Of a stretch of 64,000 nucleotides of DNA, positions 1-8,666 are shown piece by piece. Positions within the stretch are counted from its first letter, which is position 1, and every line of letters begins with the position of its first letter. The notes under the pieces were generated by a model. That model was not told the DNA's origin and searched no databases. It worked only from the letters and a program-made list of their open reading frames with translations. Position numbers and translations under genes: made by a program. Source of the stretch: Pedobacter sp. FW305-3-2-15-E-R2A2 (lineage in GTDB: Bacteria; Bacteroidota; Bacteroidia; Sphingobacteriales; Sphingobacteriaceae). Where the stretch lies: the NCBI RefSeq assembly GCF_038446955.1, contig NZ_CP151803.1:7192001-7256000 (forward strand), given 5' to 3'.

Positions 1-1565
1 GCCAGTTTAATGGCCTTTTCCATTTTTTGTTTTAAAGCCTGACTGCCCTGATTGATCTTCTCTGCTATTTGTTGAGGAGAAGGAAGTTCATAGGTTTTAA
101 TGGCAGATTTCGTCGTTTTTGGACCATTCACACCATCATTATCTGAAACCTCAAAGTAATACTCCAATTGCTGACCCGGTTTTATGCCAGCCAGACTAAG
201 GTCCCAGAAGAAGAAAAAGGCATTCTCCTGTTGTGCCTTTTTTACCGGAATGGATTTACTAACCCTACTCGTGACTTTGCCATTATCAGAAACAGTATAA
301 ATGAATTTTAAAGCGGTAAAGCCATGGTCATCTGAGATGTTTCCTGAGAAATAAAGTGCTTTGCTGCTCAGGGAGTCGGCAGCTTCAGTAAGGGAAATAT
401 TGGGATATTCGTCTGCAATCACACCGATCTGATGAATCAGGGAGTCCCTGCTGCTGATGTATTTGTTTTTTGGAGTAACACTGTAATCCGTATTTTTAAG
501 GATCGTACTGCTAAATTGAAAAGTATTATTTTGAGCAGAGAGGAGGTGTGACTGCTGACCTAAAATGAAGATCAGTTGATCACTGTTTTCTGTGTTTAAG
601 GACCAGGTTACCACAGTTCCTTGCGGTAACAGGAGGTCGCCCGCATTTGCAATCAATTCTGTTTTCTTTCCAAGATATGCCGGGTAACGTAAACTGGCAC
701 TCATTCCGATAACAGATGGACGCGGTTTCACTTCAATCAAATAGGGAGAAGAACTAAATCCTCCTGCAGAAAATCGGATTTCTTTATTTTTCTGAAGGTT
801 CTTAAAAGTATATTGAAACCGGTTGTTGTTTTCTTTTTCTAATTTGTAAGTATTCGGTCCATCAGAAATATACACCTCCTGAGGAATTTCATTTCCGGTG
901 ATTTTAAGCTTTAAAGTCAGGTCGTCCCCCTGCGAACGAAGTAAAGAGTTGTTTAACAGCTCAAAATTGAAGGGGGCCTTTGGGAGAATTTCCTTGTTGT
1001 ACTGCACAAAGCCATTGGTGCCTTCCTTTAAAATGGCAGGGGCAATGATGGCAATAAGGATAATGACAGACAAAGGCGCCAGAAAATATTTCAGGTACTT
1101 TTTGTTTTCATCCAGACGGATGGCATTGGTAAAAGGAATTGGTTTTAATTCCTGGATCTTCTGGTCTATTCCAGCCATGATAAGCATATTGCTTTCCGGA
1201 CTTTTGTCTGCAAGCGCCTTTAGCTGAAGGGTATTCAATAGCTTATCTTTGACATTAAAAAAGTGATTCCCAATCAGGGTCGCCGCTTGTTCAATGCTAA
1301 GGTTCTTTCCAAGCTTAAAGTAGGAAAGCGCAGGAATAATGATCCAGAATCCAATGATATACAGTGAGGCGGCCAGAGAGGAAAAGAAAAGAACCGTTTT
1401 AACGGTGATTCCTGGGTGGGTATAATAAACAAACAGAAAAATAAAGAGATACAAGGCCAGCAGTACTGCCGCAGCATAAATGCTTCCACGCAAGAGTTTA
1501 TTGAGGTAAAACTTTTGCGTAAATTCATTCACTTTTGAAATTAAAAGCTCGTAATTGTTGTTCAT
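1..1565 (-). CDS. DUF4175-like membrane protein, 3' part missing (runs off window)
   Basis: An open frame reads on the minus strand from an ATG at 1565 to the window edge, giving at least 521 residues with no stop. Two hydrophobic helices lie near residues 25-50 and 65-85, and a third near 150 (YFLAPLSVIILIAIIAP). After these comes a long periplasmic part with beta-rich repeats and a run resembling VSDNDGVNGPKT. This layout fits the large DUF4175 family of Bacteroidota, usually about 1,100 residues and of unknown function, so roughly half is visible. The C-terminal visible part (QALKQKMEKAIKL) turns helical and charged, as in that family. The gene is divergent from the glycerophosphodiesterase gene. 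The family assignment is recalled, not searched. Confidence 0.72.
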   Translation of the reverse strand, partial: MNNNYELLISKVNEFTQKFYLNKLLRGSIYAAAVLLALYLFIFLFVYYTHPGITVKTVLFFSSLAASLYIIGFWIIIPALSYFKLGKNLSIEQAATLIGNHFFNVKDKLLNTLQLKALADKSPESNMLIMAGIDQKIQELKPIPFTNAIRLDENKKYLKYFLAPLSVIILIAIIAPAILKEGTNGFVQYNKEILPKAPFNFELLNNSLLRSQGDDLTLKLKITGNEIPQEVYISDGPNTYKLEKENNNRFQYTFKNLQKNKEIRFSAGGFSSSPYLIEVKPRPSVIGMSASLRYPAYLGKKTELIANAGDLLLPQGTVVTWSLNTENSDQLIFILGQQSHLLSAQNNTFQFSSTILKNTDYSVTPKNKYISSRDSLIHQIGVIADEYPNISLTEAADSLSSKALYFSGNISDDHGFTALKFIYTVSDNGKVTSRVSKSIPVKKAQQENAFFFFWDLSLAGIKPGQQLEYYFEVSDNDGVNGPKTTKSAIKTYELPSPQQIAEKINQGSQALKQKMEKAIKL

Positions 1566-1651
1566 TTAAAAGCCAACTGGATCTTAAAGGTAAAGAATGA
1601 ATACGGGTTTTGATAAAATTAATGATATAATAGCATTAAATTAACGCTGAT

Positions 1652-2476
1652 ATGGCGTTTTTTGTACGAAATCTAAAAAATTACTTCATGACAAACTCCA
1701 TTTTGGCCATTGCAATGATCGCCATACTTTCTACCAGCAAATTAACAAATCAGACTATGGAAACCTGGAATAAAAACAAAGTGATCGCACACCGGGGAGC
1801 CTGGAAGAAGAAGGGCTTGCCTGAGAATTCCATCGCCTCGCTGAAAGAAGCGGTAAGATTGGGTTGTTACGGATCTGAATTTGATGTACACATGACTTCT
1901 GATAGCATTTTGGTGGTCAATCATGATCCGGATTTTCTGGGGATGTCCATTGCGGGCTCGACCTATAGTCAGCTACTCGAAAAAAAGATGACTAACGGGG
2001 AGCAAATACCTACATTGGAGGCCTATTTAAGAGAGGGCATGAAGCAAAAACATACCAAATTGATCCTGGAACTAAAGCCTTCGAAAATCAGTGCGGAACG
2101 CGATTTGCAAATGACAAAACGCAGTGTCGAACTGGTGAGAACATTGAAAGCAGATCGTTGGGTCGATTATATCAGCTTCAGCTATGACATCCTGAAAGAG
2201 GTTCTGGCATTACAGCCAAAGGCCAATGTGGCTTACCTGAATGGGGATGCTTCTCTTGAAAAAATGAAGCAAGATGGTTTTTATGGTGCAGACTACCATT
2301 TTTCGGTATACAAGAAAGGAGATTGGTTTGTCAAGTCAAAAGAAATGGGACTGACGCTCAATGCCTGGACGGTAAATACTGTCGAAGACATGAACTGGCT
2401 CTTGGACAATCAGGTGGAATTTATCACAACCAATGAGCCTGAGTTGTTATTTGAGACCATTAAATCCAGAAAATAA
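1652..2476 (+). CDS. Glycerophosphodiester phosphodiesterase (GDPD/UgpQ family), secreted
   Basis: A 274-residue protein of the GDPD TIM-barrel family, which hydrolyses glycerophosphodiesters to glycerol-3-phosphate and an alcohol. The catalytic and metal signature is clear: AHRGAW followed by PENS, then SEFDVHMTSD (Glu and Asp metal ligands), VVNHDP (second His) and LILELKP. The C-terminal NAWTVNT and TNEPE segments are also typical. A hydrophobic stretch at the N-terminus (NSILAIAMIAIL) acts as a signal peptide or anchor, so the enzyme is probably periplasmic. An ATG at 1688, in frame, would give a more usual signal peptide beginning MTNSIL and may be the true start. It stands alone between a divergent gene and a convergent cold-shock gene. 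Confidence 0.9.
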   Translation: MAFFVRNLKNYFMTNSILAIAMIAILSTSKLTNQTMETWNKNKVIAHRGAWKKKGLPENSIASLKEAVRLGCYGSEFDVHMTSDSILVVNHDPDFLGMSIAGSTYSQLLEKKMTNGEQIPTLEAYLREGMKQKHTKLILELKPSKISAERDLQMTKRSVELVRTLKADRWVDYISFSYDILKEVLALQPKANVAYLNGDASLEKMKQDGFYGADYHFSVYKKGDWFVKSKEMGLTLNAWTVNTVEDMNWLLDNQVEFITTNEPELLFETIKSRK

Positions 2477-2495
2477 AACCTTTTTCAACAAAAAA

Positions 2496-2517
2496 GCATC
2501 GCGGTTGTCCGCGATGC
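2496..2517 (-). terminator. Rho-independent terminator of the cold-shock gene
   Basis: Perfect 9-bp stem GCATCGCGG / CCGCGATGC (2496-2504 with 2509-2517) with a 4-nt TTGT loop. On the minus strand it is followed by a T run (A run at 2490-2495 on the plus strand), 24 nt beyond the stop of the csp gene. It may also stop read-through of the plus-strand GDPD gene. Confidence 0.85.
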
Positions 2518-2540
2518 TGTACAATTATGTTTTTAATAAT

Positions 2541-2732
2541 CTAGATTACTTTAACATTAATCGCATTCAACCCTTTTTTACCGCTTTCAACATCGTATTC
2601 AACTTTGTCGTTTTCACGAATTTCATCGATAAGGCCTGTTGAATGTACAAAAATTTCGCTATCTCCGTTAGCTGGAATGATGAATCCGAAACCTTTAGTT
2701 ACATTAAAAAATTTTACTGTTCCTTCTTGCAT
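2541..2732 (-). CDS. Cold-shock domain protein (CspA family)
   Basis: A 63-residue single cold-shock domain that binds single-stranded RNA or DNA. Both nucleic-acid motifs are visible: RNP1 KGFGFI (residues 13-18) and RNP2 IFVHST (27-32). The start MQEGTVKFFN is standard for the family and the length fits the short Bacteroidota version (63-64 residues). It is monocistronic, with a likely promoter at 2760-2792 and a strong terminator at 2496-2517. The predicted leader is only about 20-25 nt, unlike the long thermosensing leader of Escherichia coli cspA. Confidence 0.95.
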   Translation of the reverse strand: MQEGTVKFFNVTKGFGFIIPANGDSEIFVHSTGLIDEIRENDKVEYDVESGKKGLNAINVKVI

Positions 2733-2759
2733 TGTATTATTTATTAATAAATTAAGTGT

Positions 2760-2792
2760 GCAAGATACGGAATATTTTTAATAATATACAAA
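2760..2792 (-). promoter_or_regulatory. Predicted Bacteroidota-type promoter of the csp gene
   Basis: On the minus strand TTTG (2792-2789) is followed after 21 nt by TATCTTGC (2767-2760), close to the TAnnTTTG -7 element. The start codon is about 27 nt downstream. The -7 box deviates at its last positions, so this is moderate support only. Confidence 0.45.
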
Positions 2793-2828
2793 TGCTTCAT
2801 TTTTTGGTAAATATAAATTTTTGAGCGG

Positions 2829-3767
2829 TTATTTTGCAGCCTTTCTGCCTGAAACTGAGAGGTTAATTTCACTGGAATGTGGTATCCCAAGCGTCTTTCC
2901 GGGACTAATTTTTAAAAGATTTTGGAGATAGACATTGATGATGGCTTCGAGTGTTTTTTTGCGGGGTTCGTAGTTCTCCGGAAGGGGAGATCGGAAAGTT
3001 CCCAGGTGCATTTTTCCTCTCGCATCAACGACCACGGAAAAATCATAGCCAAAATCCTCGTAGGCCTTTGTGATATCGATCCTGTATCTGGGGAAGAGGT
3101 AATCATAGGCTTCTGTCTTTCCGTTTAGCTTATCTACCATATTTAATTTTTCTACGCTGATCATATCGCTCAGTGAGATCAAAGAGACTGGCTGGCGGCC
3201 GGCAAATGCGCTGTCGCGGTTGGCAGGGTTTCGGTTAGAACGCTCCGAGAGCTGGCGGATATAAATGCTGTCTGCAGGGGTTGGTTTTTGCAACTGCTCT
3301 GCTGTAGTTTTAAGGGTCTTTTCAATGTAATCCTTCGAATAGTAAGTGATGTTTACATCTGAACGAATGTCTTTAGCAATTTCTTTTTTTGTAACCTGGA
3401 GGCGCTGCATGAGTAGACTATCTTTGCTGATCTTTTTGATCCGGAACCATTCTTTGGCGAAATTATAAACATCCCCATGGTCATAATGCAGATGGAAGCC
3501 CTGCATTTTTAGTTTCTGCGGACTGTAAGCGAGAATGGAGTCACTGGAATGAAATTGGATAATCCAGGATGGTTCCTGCTGAAAGCCCATTTCATTAAAG
3601 GACAAGCCGGTACTGAAACGACGCTTTACTTCATAATATTTTATGCCTTTAATGGGCTCAAAAGACAGTGTTCGGGTGCTTTTTCGTTGCTCTTCCCTAG
3701 ATATGGAATTACAACTGAGGCAAAAGCTGAAAGCAATTGCCAGAATAAAAATGAATTTTTTAGGCAT
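2829..3767 (-). CDS. Predicted lipoprotein of unknown function
   Basis: A 312-residue protein with a signal peptide ending in a lipobox-like FCLSC (Cys at about residue 19), so it is probably a lipoprotein. I do not recognise a domain. The body is mixed alpha/beta with a segment YDFSVVVDARGKMHLGTFRS near residue 240-260 that looks like a beta hairpin followed by a helix. It lies upstream of, but is transcribed away from, the aspartyl-protease gene start: both are on the minus strand, with the protease gene upstream and a 62-bp gap, so they could be co-transcribed. No function can be inferred. Confidence 0.7.
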   Translation of the reverse strand: MPKKFIFILAIAFSFCLSCNSISREEQRKSTRTLSFEPIKGIKYYEVKRRFSTGLSFNEMGFQQEPSWIIQFHSSDSILAYSPQKLKMQGFHLHYDHGDVYNFAKEWFRIKKISKDSLLMQRLQVTKKEIAKDIRSDVNITYYSKDYIEKTLKTTAEQLQKPTPADSIYIRQLSERSNRNPANRDSAFAGRQPVSLISLSDMISVEKLNMVDKLNGKTEAYDYLFPRYRIDITKAYEDFGYDFSVVVDARGKMHLGTFRSPLPENYEPRKKTLEAIINVYLQNLLKISPGKTLGIPHSSEINLSVSGRKAAK

Positions 3768-3829
3768 GCAAAAAAAATAATGGTATCGGATTAGCTACTG
3801 GAAGGCAAAGTTATAAGAATCGGAAGAGT

Positions 3830-5080
3830 TTATATTCTTTGTTTAAGTTTTAACAGTTTAATGTAGAGTTTCTCCTTTCTCAATACGGTGACGATGACCG
3901 TTTTTCCATCTCCGGCTCTTAAAATTCTGTTGATTTCGGTAAGGGTATAGCTGGTTGCGGGAACAAAATTGATATAAACAATTTCGTCTTCCGGCTCAAA
4001 ACCACTGCTTTCTGCCGGAGAGTCTGGTTCAATTCTGCTGATAAAATAGTGATCAATGCCAGGACCATCTGCGTAAACTTCCATTCCAGCCATGTCATGC
4101 TCAAAGGGACGCTTAAAATTGCTGTTGCGCTTTAAGTACATGCCGTTGTCGGCATAGTCAAAGACAATGTCGAAGCGACTCAGGACATCTGCCCCAAGAT
4201 TTCCATTCCTGTCCTTCATTAGAATTTTTCCCGCCACTTCATCATATTTTGGAAAAGAACTGAGGACCTTCTTCAGACTGAATTCTCCGATCTTTAAGGA
4301 GGCTATCCTTCCGATATTTCCACTGATAGGGCCACCAAGGCCCATTCCCAGGTTTGCCGGAATGGACGTAGAAGGCACCGGAAATGGTTTTTCATTCAGA
4401 ATTTCCAGAGAGATCGCATGACTGGCGCCATTATCTATGAGTACTTTAATAGGGAGACTTCCCAACTCTGAGGACTCAATATTGATCATGGCATAGGGCT
4501 TGTCGTTGATGAGCTCTAAAGGAACCCGTTCCCCTTTGATTTTTCTGTTCAGGCCCGGGGTAAAGAAAATCAGTCTTTTGGAGGAATATTTTACATCTAC
4601 AATAAAGCTTTTAAAAAAGTGATACCCCAATAAACCGTGAATGGGCATTCCAACATAGCTCGATAACCTGAAGAGGTCTTCCTTGAGGATGGCCGTGGGA
4701 ATCTGATCAATAAACGCTTTACCCACTCTTGCGGAAATGGATCTGGAAACAAAAGCTTCAATTTCATTGCCTTTTCCCAGACCGGCTATTTTTATGGTAC
4801 GAAGGTCTTTAATCTTCAGACTATCCGCGAGTCCCGGATCGGAAATGATCATCGGGCCAACCCCAGTGTCCAGAATGAAATTAAATGGTCCCTTTTCATT
4901 AATGTACACCGGAATGATGATCAGATTCTTGATCAACGAAAAGTTAATTACATCTTTTTTACGGGTGCCGCTAAACTCGAAAACCTGGGCATAACCAGCC
5001 TCCATCATAAAGATCAAAGCCATTAAGATCAAAAATGTCTTTAGGCTGGTCAATTTAATAGCGGTTGTCGGCAGTTTCAT
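3830..5080 (-). CDS. Retropepsin-like aspartyl protease with C-terminal PDZ domain
   Basis: A 416-residue secreted protein with a signal peptide (LMALIFMMEAGYAQ). Two aspartyl-protease half-sites are visible: FILDTGVGPMII (about residue 66) and VLIDNGASHAIS (about 212), the latter with DNG in place of the usual DTG/DSG. The C-terminal 90 residues form a PDZ domain, with SRIEPDSPAESSGFEPED and EIVYIN as typical landmarks. This is the common Bacteroidota 'aspartyl protease family protein with PDZ'. Substrate is unknown; periplasmic or outer-membrane quality control is a guess. The asparagine in the second site does not abolish the catalytic Asp. Confidence 0.85.
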   Translation of the reverse strand: MKLPTTAIKLTSLKTFLILMALIFMMEAGYAQVFEFSGTRKKDVINFSLIKNLIIIPVYINEKGPFNFILDTGVGPMIISDPGLADSLKIKDLRTIKIAGLGKGNEIEAFVSRSISARVGKAFIDQIPTAILKEDLFRLSSYVGMPIHGLLGYHFFKSFIVDVKYSSKRLIFFTPGLNRKIKGERVPLELINDKPYAMINIESSELGSLPIKVLIDNGASHAISLEILNEKPFPVPSTSIPANLGMGLGGPISGNIGRIASLKIGEFSLKKVLSSFPKYDEVAGKILMKDRNGNLGADVLSRFDIVFDYADNGMYLKRNSNFKRPFEHDMAGMEVYADGPGIDHYFISRIEPDSPAESSGFEPEDEIVYINFVPATSYTLTEINRILRAGDGKTVIVTVLRKEKLYIKLLKLKQRI

Positions 5081-5109
5081 TGAACTAATTTAATAAATTA
5101 GTGCTCAGT

Positions 5110-6459
5110 ATGGATATGGTTAAGGATAAAAACAAAATTTATATTTTTAATAAAGGGGCTGTTCTTGTTTCTTTGCTGCTCAGCGGCCTCTTATTGGCTG
5201 CCTGCTCTACCGAAAAACGACTTTCCTCCAACCTCAAGCGCAATTTTAAGCAGTCAAAAATTCTGAAGGGGAATGCTGTTGGGTTTGTTTTATATGATCC
5301 GGATAATGGAAAGCAGATCTTTGAAAAAGACGGGAATAGATATTTCATTCCCGCGTCAAATACAAAACTTTTTACTTTTTATGCGGTCTTAAAAATGCTT
5401 GGAGACTCCATTCCCTCACTTCGTTATGTGGAACGGAGTGATTCTTTGATCTTCTGGGGAACGGGCGATCCCTCCTTTTTGCAGAGCAGGCTGAAGTCCA
5501 GCCATGCATTAGATTTTTTGAAAGCAACAAACCGGAAGATTTTCTTCGCTCCGGGAAGGTATACCGGACTTTTTTATGGAAAAGGATGGTCCTGGGATGA
5601 TTATAACGATTATTACCAAGCAGAGATCAATGAATTTCCTATCATGGACAATCTGCTGAGTGTTAAGATGCGTAATGGGACACTGCAAATCCAGCCAAAA
5701 GGATTTAAGGACTGTGTTATCACAGATAGCAGCAGTTTAAACCAGGCCTTTAAAATCCAAAGAAACCTGACAGAGAACCTCTTTATTCACCCTATGGGAA
5801 AAGCTCCTGAAGGCTTTTCTCAGGAGATTCCTTATCGGTTAAGCACAGCAACCACCCTCGCGTTACTCTCTGATACCTTACATAAACCTGTCGGTCTGGT
5901 TCATATGACAATGCCGGAGGATGCTAAAACCTATTATAATGTAAGTACCAAGGCCTTGTTAAAAGAGATGTTACAGCCCAGTGATAACTTTATTGCAGAG
6001 CAACTGTTACTCGTTTGCTCCAATCAACTCGGGAATGAACTCAGCACGGAAAAAACCATTAAACATGTATTGAAGACTTACCTGGCTGCTTTGCCGGATT
6101 CCGCAGTATGGGTGGATGGTTCTGGATTGTCAAGGATGAACTTAGTTACGCCCAGAGATATGGCAATGGTTTTGAATTTGATTTATAAAGAGGTAAAGGA
6201 TCAAAATCTGCTTTTTAATTTGTTGCCTGCAGGTGGAAAATCAGGAACTTTAAAGAACGCTTACCCCAGAACGGAAACGCCCTATGTTTTTGGCAAGACA
6301 GGCACGCTGTCTAACGTTCATAATCAAAGCGGATATGTGATGACTAAGAAGGGTAAAGTATATATTTATGCTTTCATGAATAATAATTTTGTGGCTCCGG
6401 TCAGCATGGTTAGAAATGAAATAGGAAGGATTATAACGGAGGTGCATGAAAAATTTTAA
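5110..6459 (+). CDS. dacB: D-alanyl-D-alanine carboxypeptidase/endopeptidase, PBP4 (DacB) family, lipoprotein
   Basis: A 449-residue class C penicillin-binding protein that trims peptidoglycan peptides. All three active-site motifs are present: SNTK (SxxK, Ser about 83), SDN (in PSDNFIAEQ) and KTG (in FGKTGTLSN). A hydrophobic segment ending LLAAC at about residue 32 predicts a lipoprotein, which is uncommon for the family but frequent in Bacteroidota. The start is uncertain: a GTG at 5101 and ATGs at 5110 and 5116 are in frame; ATG at 5110 is chosen. The gene overlaps the next one by 14 nt, suggesting translational coupling with the downstream pair. Confidence 0.88.
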   Translation: MDMVKDKNKIYIFNKGAVLVSLLLSGLLLAACSTEKRLSSNLKRNFKQSKILKGNAVGFVLYDPDNGKQIFEKDGNRYFIPASNTKLFTFYAVLKMLGDSIPSLRYVERSDSLIFWGTGDPSFLQSRLKSSHALDFLKATNRKIFFAPGRYTGLFYGKGWSWDDYNDYYQAEINEFPIMDNLLSVKMRNGTLQIQPKGFKDCVITDSSSLNQAFKIQRNLTENLFIHPMGKAPEGFSQEIPYRLSTATTLALLSDTLHKPVGLVHMTMPEDAKTYYNVSTKALLKEMLQPSDNFIAEQLLLVCSNQLGNELSTEKTIKHVLKTYLAALPDSAVWVDGSGLSRMNLVTPRDMAMVLNLIYKEVKDQNLLFNLLPAGGKSGTLKNAYPRTETPYVFGKTGTLSNVHNQSGYVMTKKGKVYIYAFMNNNFVAPVSMVRNEIGRIITEVHEKF

Positions 6460-7477
6460 CCTGAAAATGCCTTTCTCTTCCAGTATTATACTGGAAGAGC
6501 AGCAATATTTATATTTTGGAGGGACGGCTTATCTTGGGATTCCGCAACATTCTGGATTTTTAGAACTTTACCTCGAAGGGATCGCCAAATTTGGGTTGAA
6601 TAATGGGACGAGCAGGAACAATAACATTCAGCTGGGGCTGTATAATGAGGCCGAGTGTTATGCCGCAGCACAATTTGGGGCGGATGCTGCACTCGTTACT
6701 TCCAGTGGCTATCTTGCAGCCCAGCTAACGGTCAAATTCTTTTCTGGCACAGAAGGGGTGTTATATGCGCCACAAACACACCCGGCACTTTGGGCCGGGC
6801 AGAAGCCGTTAACTGAAGGTAACTTCACTCAGTGGGCCAGGAAAAGCCTGGAAAGCATCAATACCAGCGATCGGAAAGATTGGGTGCTGATCAGCAATTC
6901 TTTGAATAATCTCTTTCCGGAATGCTATGACTTTTCATTTGTTAAAGAGATTCTTCCGGGGAAAAGAGTCATTTTGATCGTAGATGATTCTCACGGCATA
7001 GGCATTTTAGATGGTGGAAAGGGAATTTTTAACCAGATTCCGAAAACTGCTGAAGTGGAAGTTATTGTCGTTGCTTCTATGGCAAAGGCACTTGGCCTGG
7101 ACGCTGGGATTATACTGGGATCAGACAAGATCATCAGACAGCTAAAAACCAGCAACGAATTTTTAGGGGCCTCACCTCCTGCGGCAGCTGGGTTATATGC
7201 TTTTATGCAGGCAGCGAATATCTATCGGCAGGAGCAGGAAAAATTAGTGGAATTATCCGCTTGGTTTGCCTCCCGGATTACTTCGGACTGGCAGCACGTG
7301 CCTGGATTTCCGGTTTTTTATCATGCCGGAAAAAAGACCTTTGAAAGGCTTTTGGAGCAGAAGATCCTGATTTCTTCCTTTCCTTATCCGGATTCGCAGA
7401 GTCAGCCCATCGATCGGGTGGTGTTGAGCAGTTGGCATACTAAAGAAAATATTAACCAGTTAATTTTGGCATTATGA
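6446..7477 (+). CDS. PLP-dependent alpha-oxoamine synthase-like enzyme (BioF/KBL fold)
   Basis: A 343-residue fold-type I PLP enzyme of the AOS group (8-amino-7-oxononanoate synthase, serine palmitoyltransferase, KBL). Landmarks are GTSRNNNIQL near residue 54, VTSSGYLAAQ (phosphate contact), IVDDSHGIGIL (the Asp and His that bind PLP) and SMAKALGLDAG with the PLP lysine. It is about 45 residues shorter than BioF, mainly at the N-terminus. It sits between a peptidoglycan carboxypeptidase (14-nt overlap) and a phosphatase (4-nt overlap), not in a biotin operon. The product is therefore uncertain; a sphingolipid-, sulfonolipid- or amino-acid-type condensation is possible but not shown. Confidence 0.75.
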   Translation: MKNFNLKMPFSSSIILEEQQYLYFGGTAYLGIPQHSGFLELYLEGIAKFGLNNGTSRNNNIQLGLYNEAECYAAAQFGADAALVTSSGYLAAQLTVKFFSGTEGVLYAPQTHPALWAGQKPLTEGNFTQWARKSLESINTSDRKDWVLISNSLNNLFPECYDFSFVKEILPGKRVILIVDDSHGIGILDGGKGIFNQIPKTAEVEVIVVASMAKALGLDAGIILGSDKIIRQLKTSNEFLGASPPAAAGLYAFMQAANIYRQEQEKLVELSAWFASRITSDWQHVPGFPVFYHAGKKTFERLLEQKILISSFPYPDSQSQPIDRVVLSSWHTKENINQLILAL

Positions 7478-7980
7478 AACGTATTCTATTTGTTTTCCTG
7501 ATTTTAATGGCAGGACAAGGTCTCCAGGCACAAGAAACTACCCGGATCTGGATTGTAAGACATGGGGAAAAGGACCTTACAGATCCGAAAGAAAAAGATC
7601 CGGAACTAAGTGTTGAAGGGAAAGAAAGGGCAGAGACGCTGGTTAAATACCTTAAAGGAAAGAAAATTGACGCATTATTCAGCACAGATTACAAAAGAAC
7701 CAGGGGAACGCTAACCCCGCTGGCATCACAAAGAAACCTGAGTTTAAAATTCTATAATTCAAAGGACAATAAAACCCTGGTTGATACGGTCTTAAATTAC
7801 TACAAGGGAAAAAACGTGGTGATTTGCAGTCATTCTAATCGAATACCGGGTATTATTGCCGCTTTCGGTGCTAGATCGCCATTAAAGGAGATCACTGAGC
7901 AGGAGTATAGTCATATCTTTCTCCTGGAAATTAAGGGAGGCCATGTGAAACTGAAGCATAAGCATTACGGAAAGCTATAG
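7474..7980 (+). CDS. Secreted histidine phosphatase (SixA/phosphoglycerate mutase-like)
   Basis: A 168-residue protein with a cleavable signal peptide (ILFVFLILMAGQGLQAQ). The catalytic histidine lies in VRHGEK (RHG motif), the paired arginine in DYKRTRGT and the second histidine in VICSHSNR. Length and motifs match small SixA-like phosphatases. Start ATG overlaps the stop of the preceding gene (ATGA), so it is the third gene of a coupled dacB / oxoamine synthase / phosphatase unit. Substrate unknown; the export signal argues against a phosphorelay role. Its stop codon is shared on the opposite strand with the convergent VanX-like gene (CTATAG at 7975-7980). Confidence 0.85.
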   Translation: MKRILFVFLILMAGQGLQAQETTRIWIVRHGEKDLTDPKEKDPELSVEGKERAETLVKYLKGKKIDALFSTDYKRTRGTLTPLASQRNLSLKFYNSKDNKTLVDTVLNYYKGKNVVICSHSNRIPGIIAAFGARSPLKEITEQEYSHIFLLEIKGGHVKLKHKHYGKL

Positions 7981-8661
7981 TTGCTCGAATGGAATGTCCA
8001 TTAGGGCATAATTTTGCCAGGTCTTGAAGTCAAAGTGCCACCATTCGTTGTGGAGGACCTTAAATCCATGCGCTTCCATGACCTGGATTAACAAGTCTCT
8101 GTTTTTCTTAACAGGCTCAGGCAGGTCAGTATAGGCAGCAGCAGCTTTCGCTGAAAAACTATCGTATGGAGTTGGCATGGGTACATCTTTCCCTGTCTTC
8201 AGGTAAATGAGACTAAGGTCAACTGCGCAGCCTCTGTTGTGTCTGGAGCCTTGTTTGGGGTTGGCGACGAAGTTTTTGTTCGAAGCTTTAATATATAAGG
8301 TCTTCGTTGCTGTATAGGGGCGGTAGCTATCGTAAATTTTTAGGCCATAGCCCTTTTTGCGAAGTTTCTTTTGGATGCGTTTTAACTGATCGCTGACGGG
8401 CTTTCTCGCAAAAGCCCTCGCTTGTTTATAAACCGCCAGTTTCATGAAATTATTGGTGCCGGCATATCGAATGTCCAAAACAAGATCTGGAATCTCTTTT
8501 TTAAGTTCTACCAGCCTGTTCTTCGGATTGTCCTGACAAGACTTCAGGTAAGTTTCATAATTGCTGATTACTTTGATTGGAGCCGAAGTGTTCTTTTTAT
8601 CCTGTGCGGAAAGCGTAAAAAAAGGAAGACCAAAAAAAAGAAGGAAAAGGACTTTTATCAT
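7975..8661 (-). CDS. D-Ala-D-Ala dipeptidase, VanX/DdpX family
   Basis: A 228-residue zinc dipeptidase of the M15D (VanX) family with a signal peptide (VLFLLFFGLPFFTLSAQ). Zinc-site motifs are SRHNRGCAVDLSL (His and Asp) and EWWHFDF (Glu base and His). LVLDIRYAGTNNFM is the usual family N-terminal motif. As an exported enzyme it most likely salvages D-Ala-D-Ala from wall turnover rather than giving vancomycin resistance; no vanH or vanA ligase is present. It starts 5 nt after the stop of alanine dehydrogenase, so the two probably share an mRNA, and the pairing is metabolically sensible for alanine use. Confidence 0.88.
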   Translation of the reverse strand: MIKVLFLLFFGLPFFTLSAQDKKNTSAPIKVISNYETYLKSCQDNPKNRLVELKKEIPDLVLDIRYAGTNNFMKLAVYKQARAFARKPVSDQLKRIQKKLRKKGYGLKIYDSYRPYTATKTLYIKASNKNFVANPKQGSRHNRGCAVDLSLIYLKTGKDVPMPTPYDSFSAKAAAAYTDLPEPVKKNRDLLIQVMEAHGFKVLHNEWWHFDFKTWQNYALMDIPFEQL

Positions 8662-8666
8662 TCTTA

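Noticed and set aside
898..1227. Plus-strand open frame inside the DUF4175 gene
   Set aside because: It lies opposite a long coding frame with clear membrane helices and has no family signal of its own.
7975..8661. Vancomycin-resistance cluster
   Set aside because: Only a VanX-like dipeptidase is present, next to alanine dehydrogenase, with no vanH or vanA/B ligase; such exported dipeptidases are common housekeeping enzymes.
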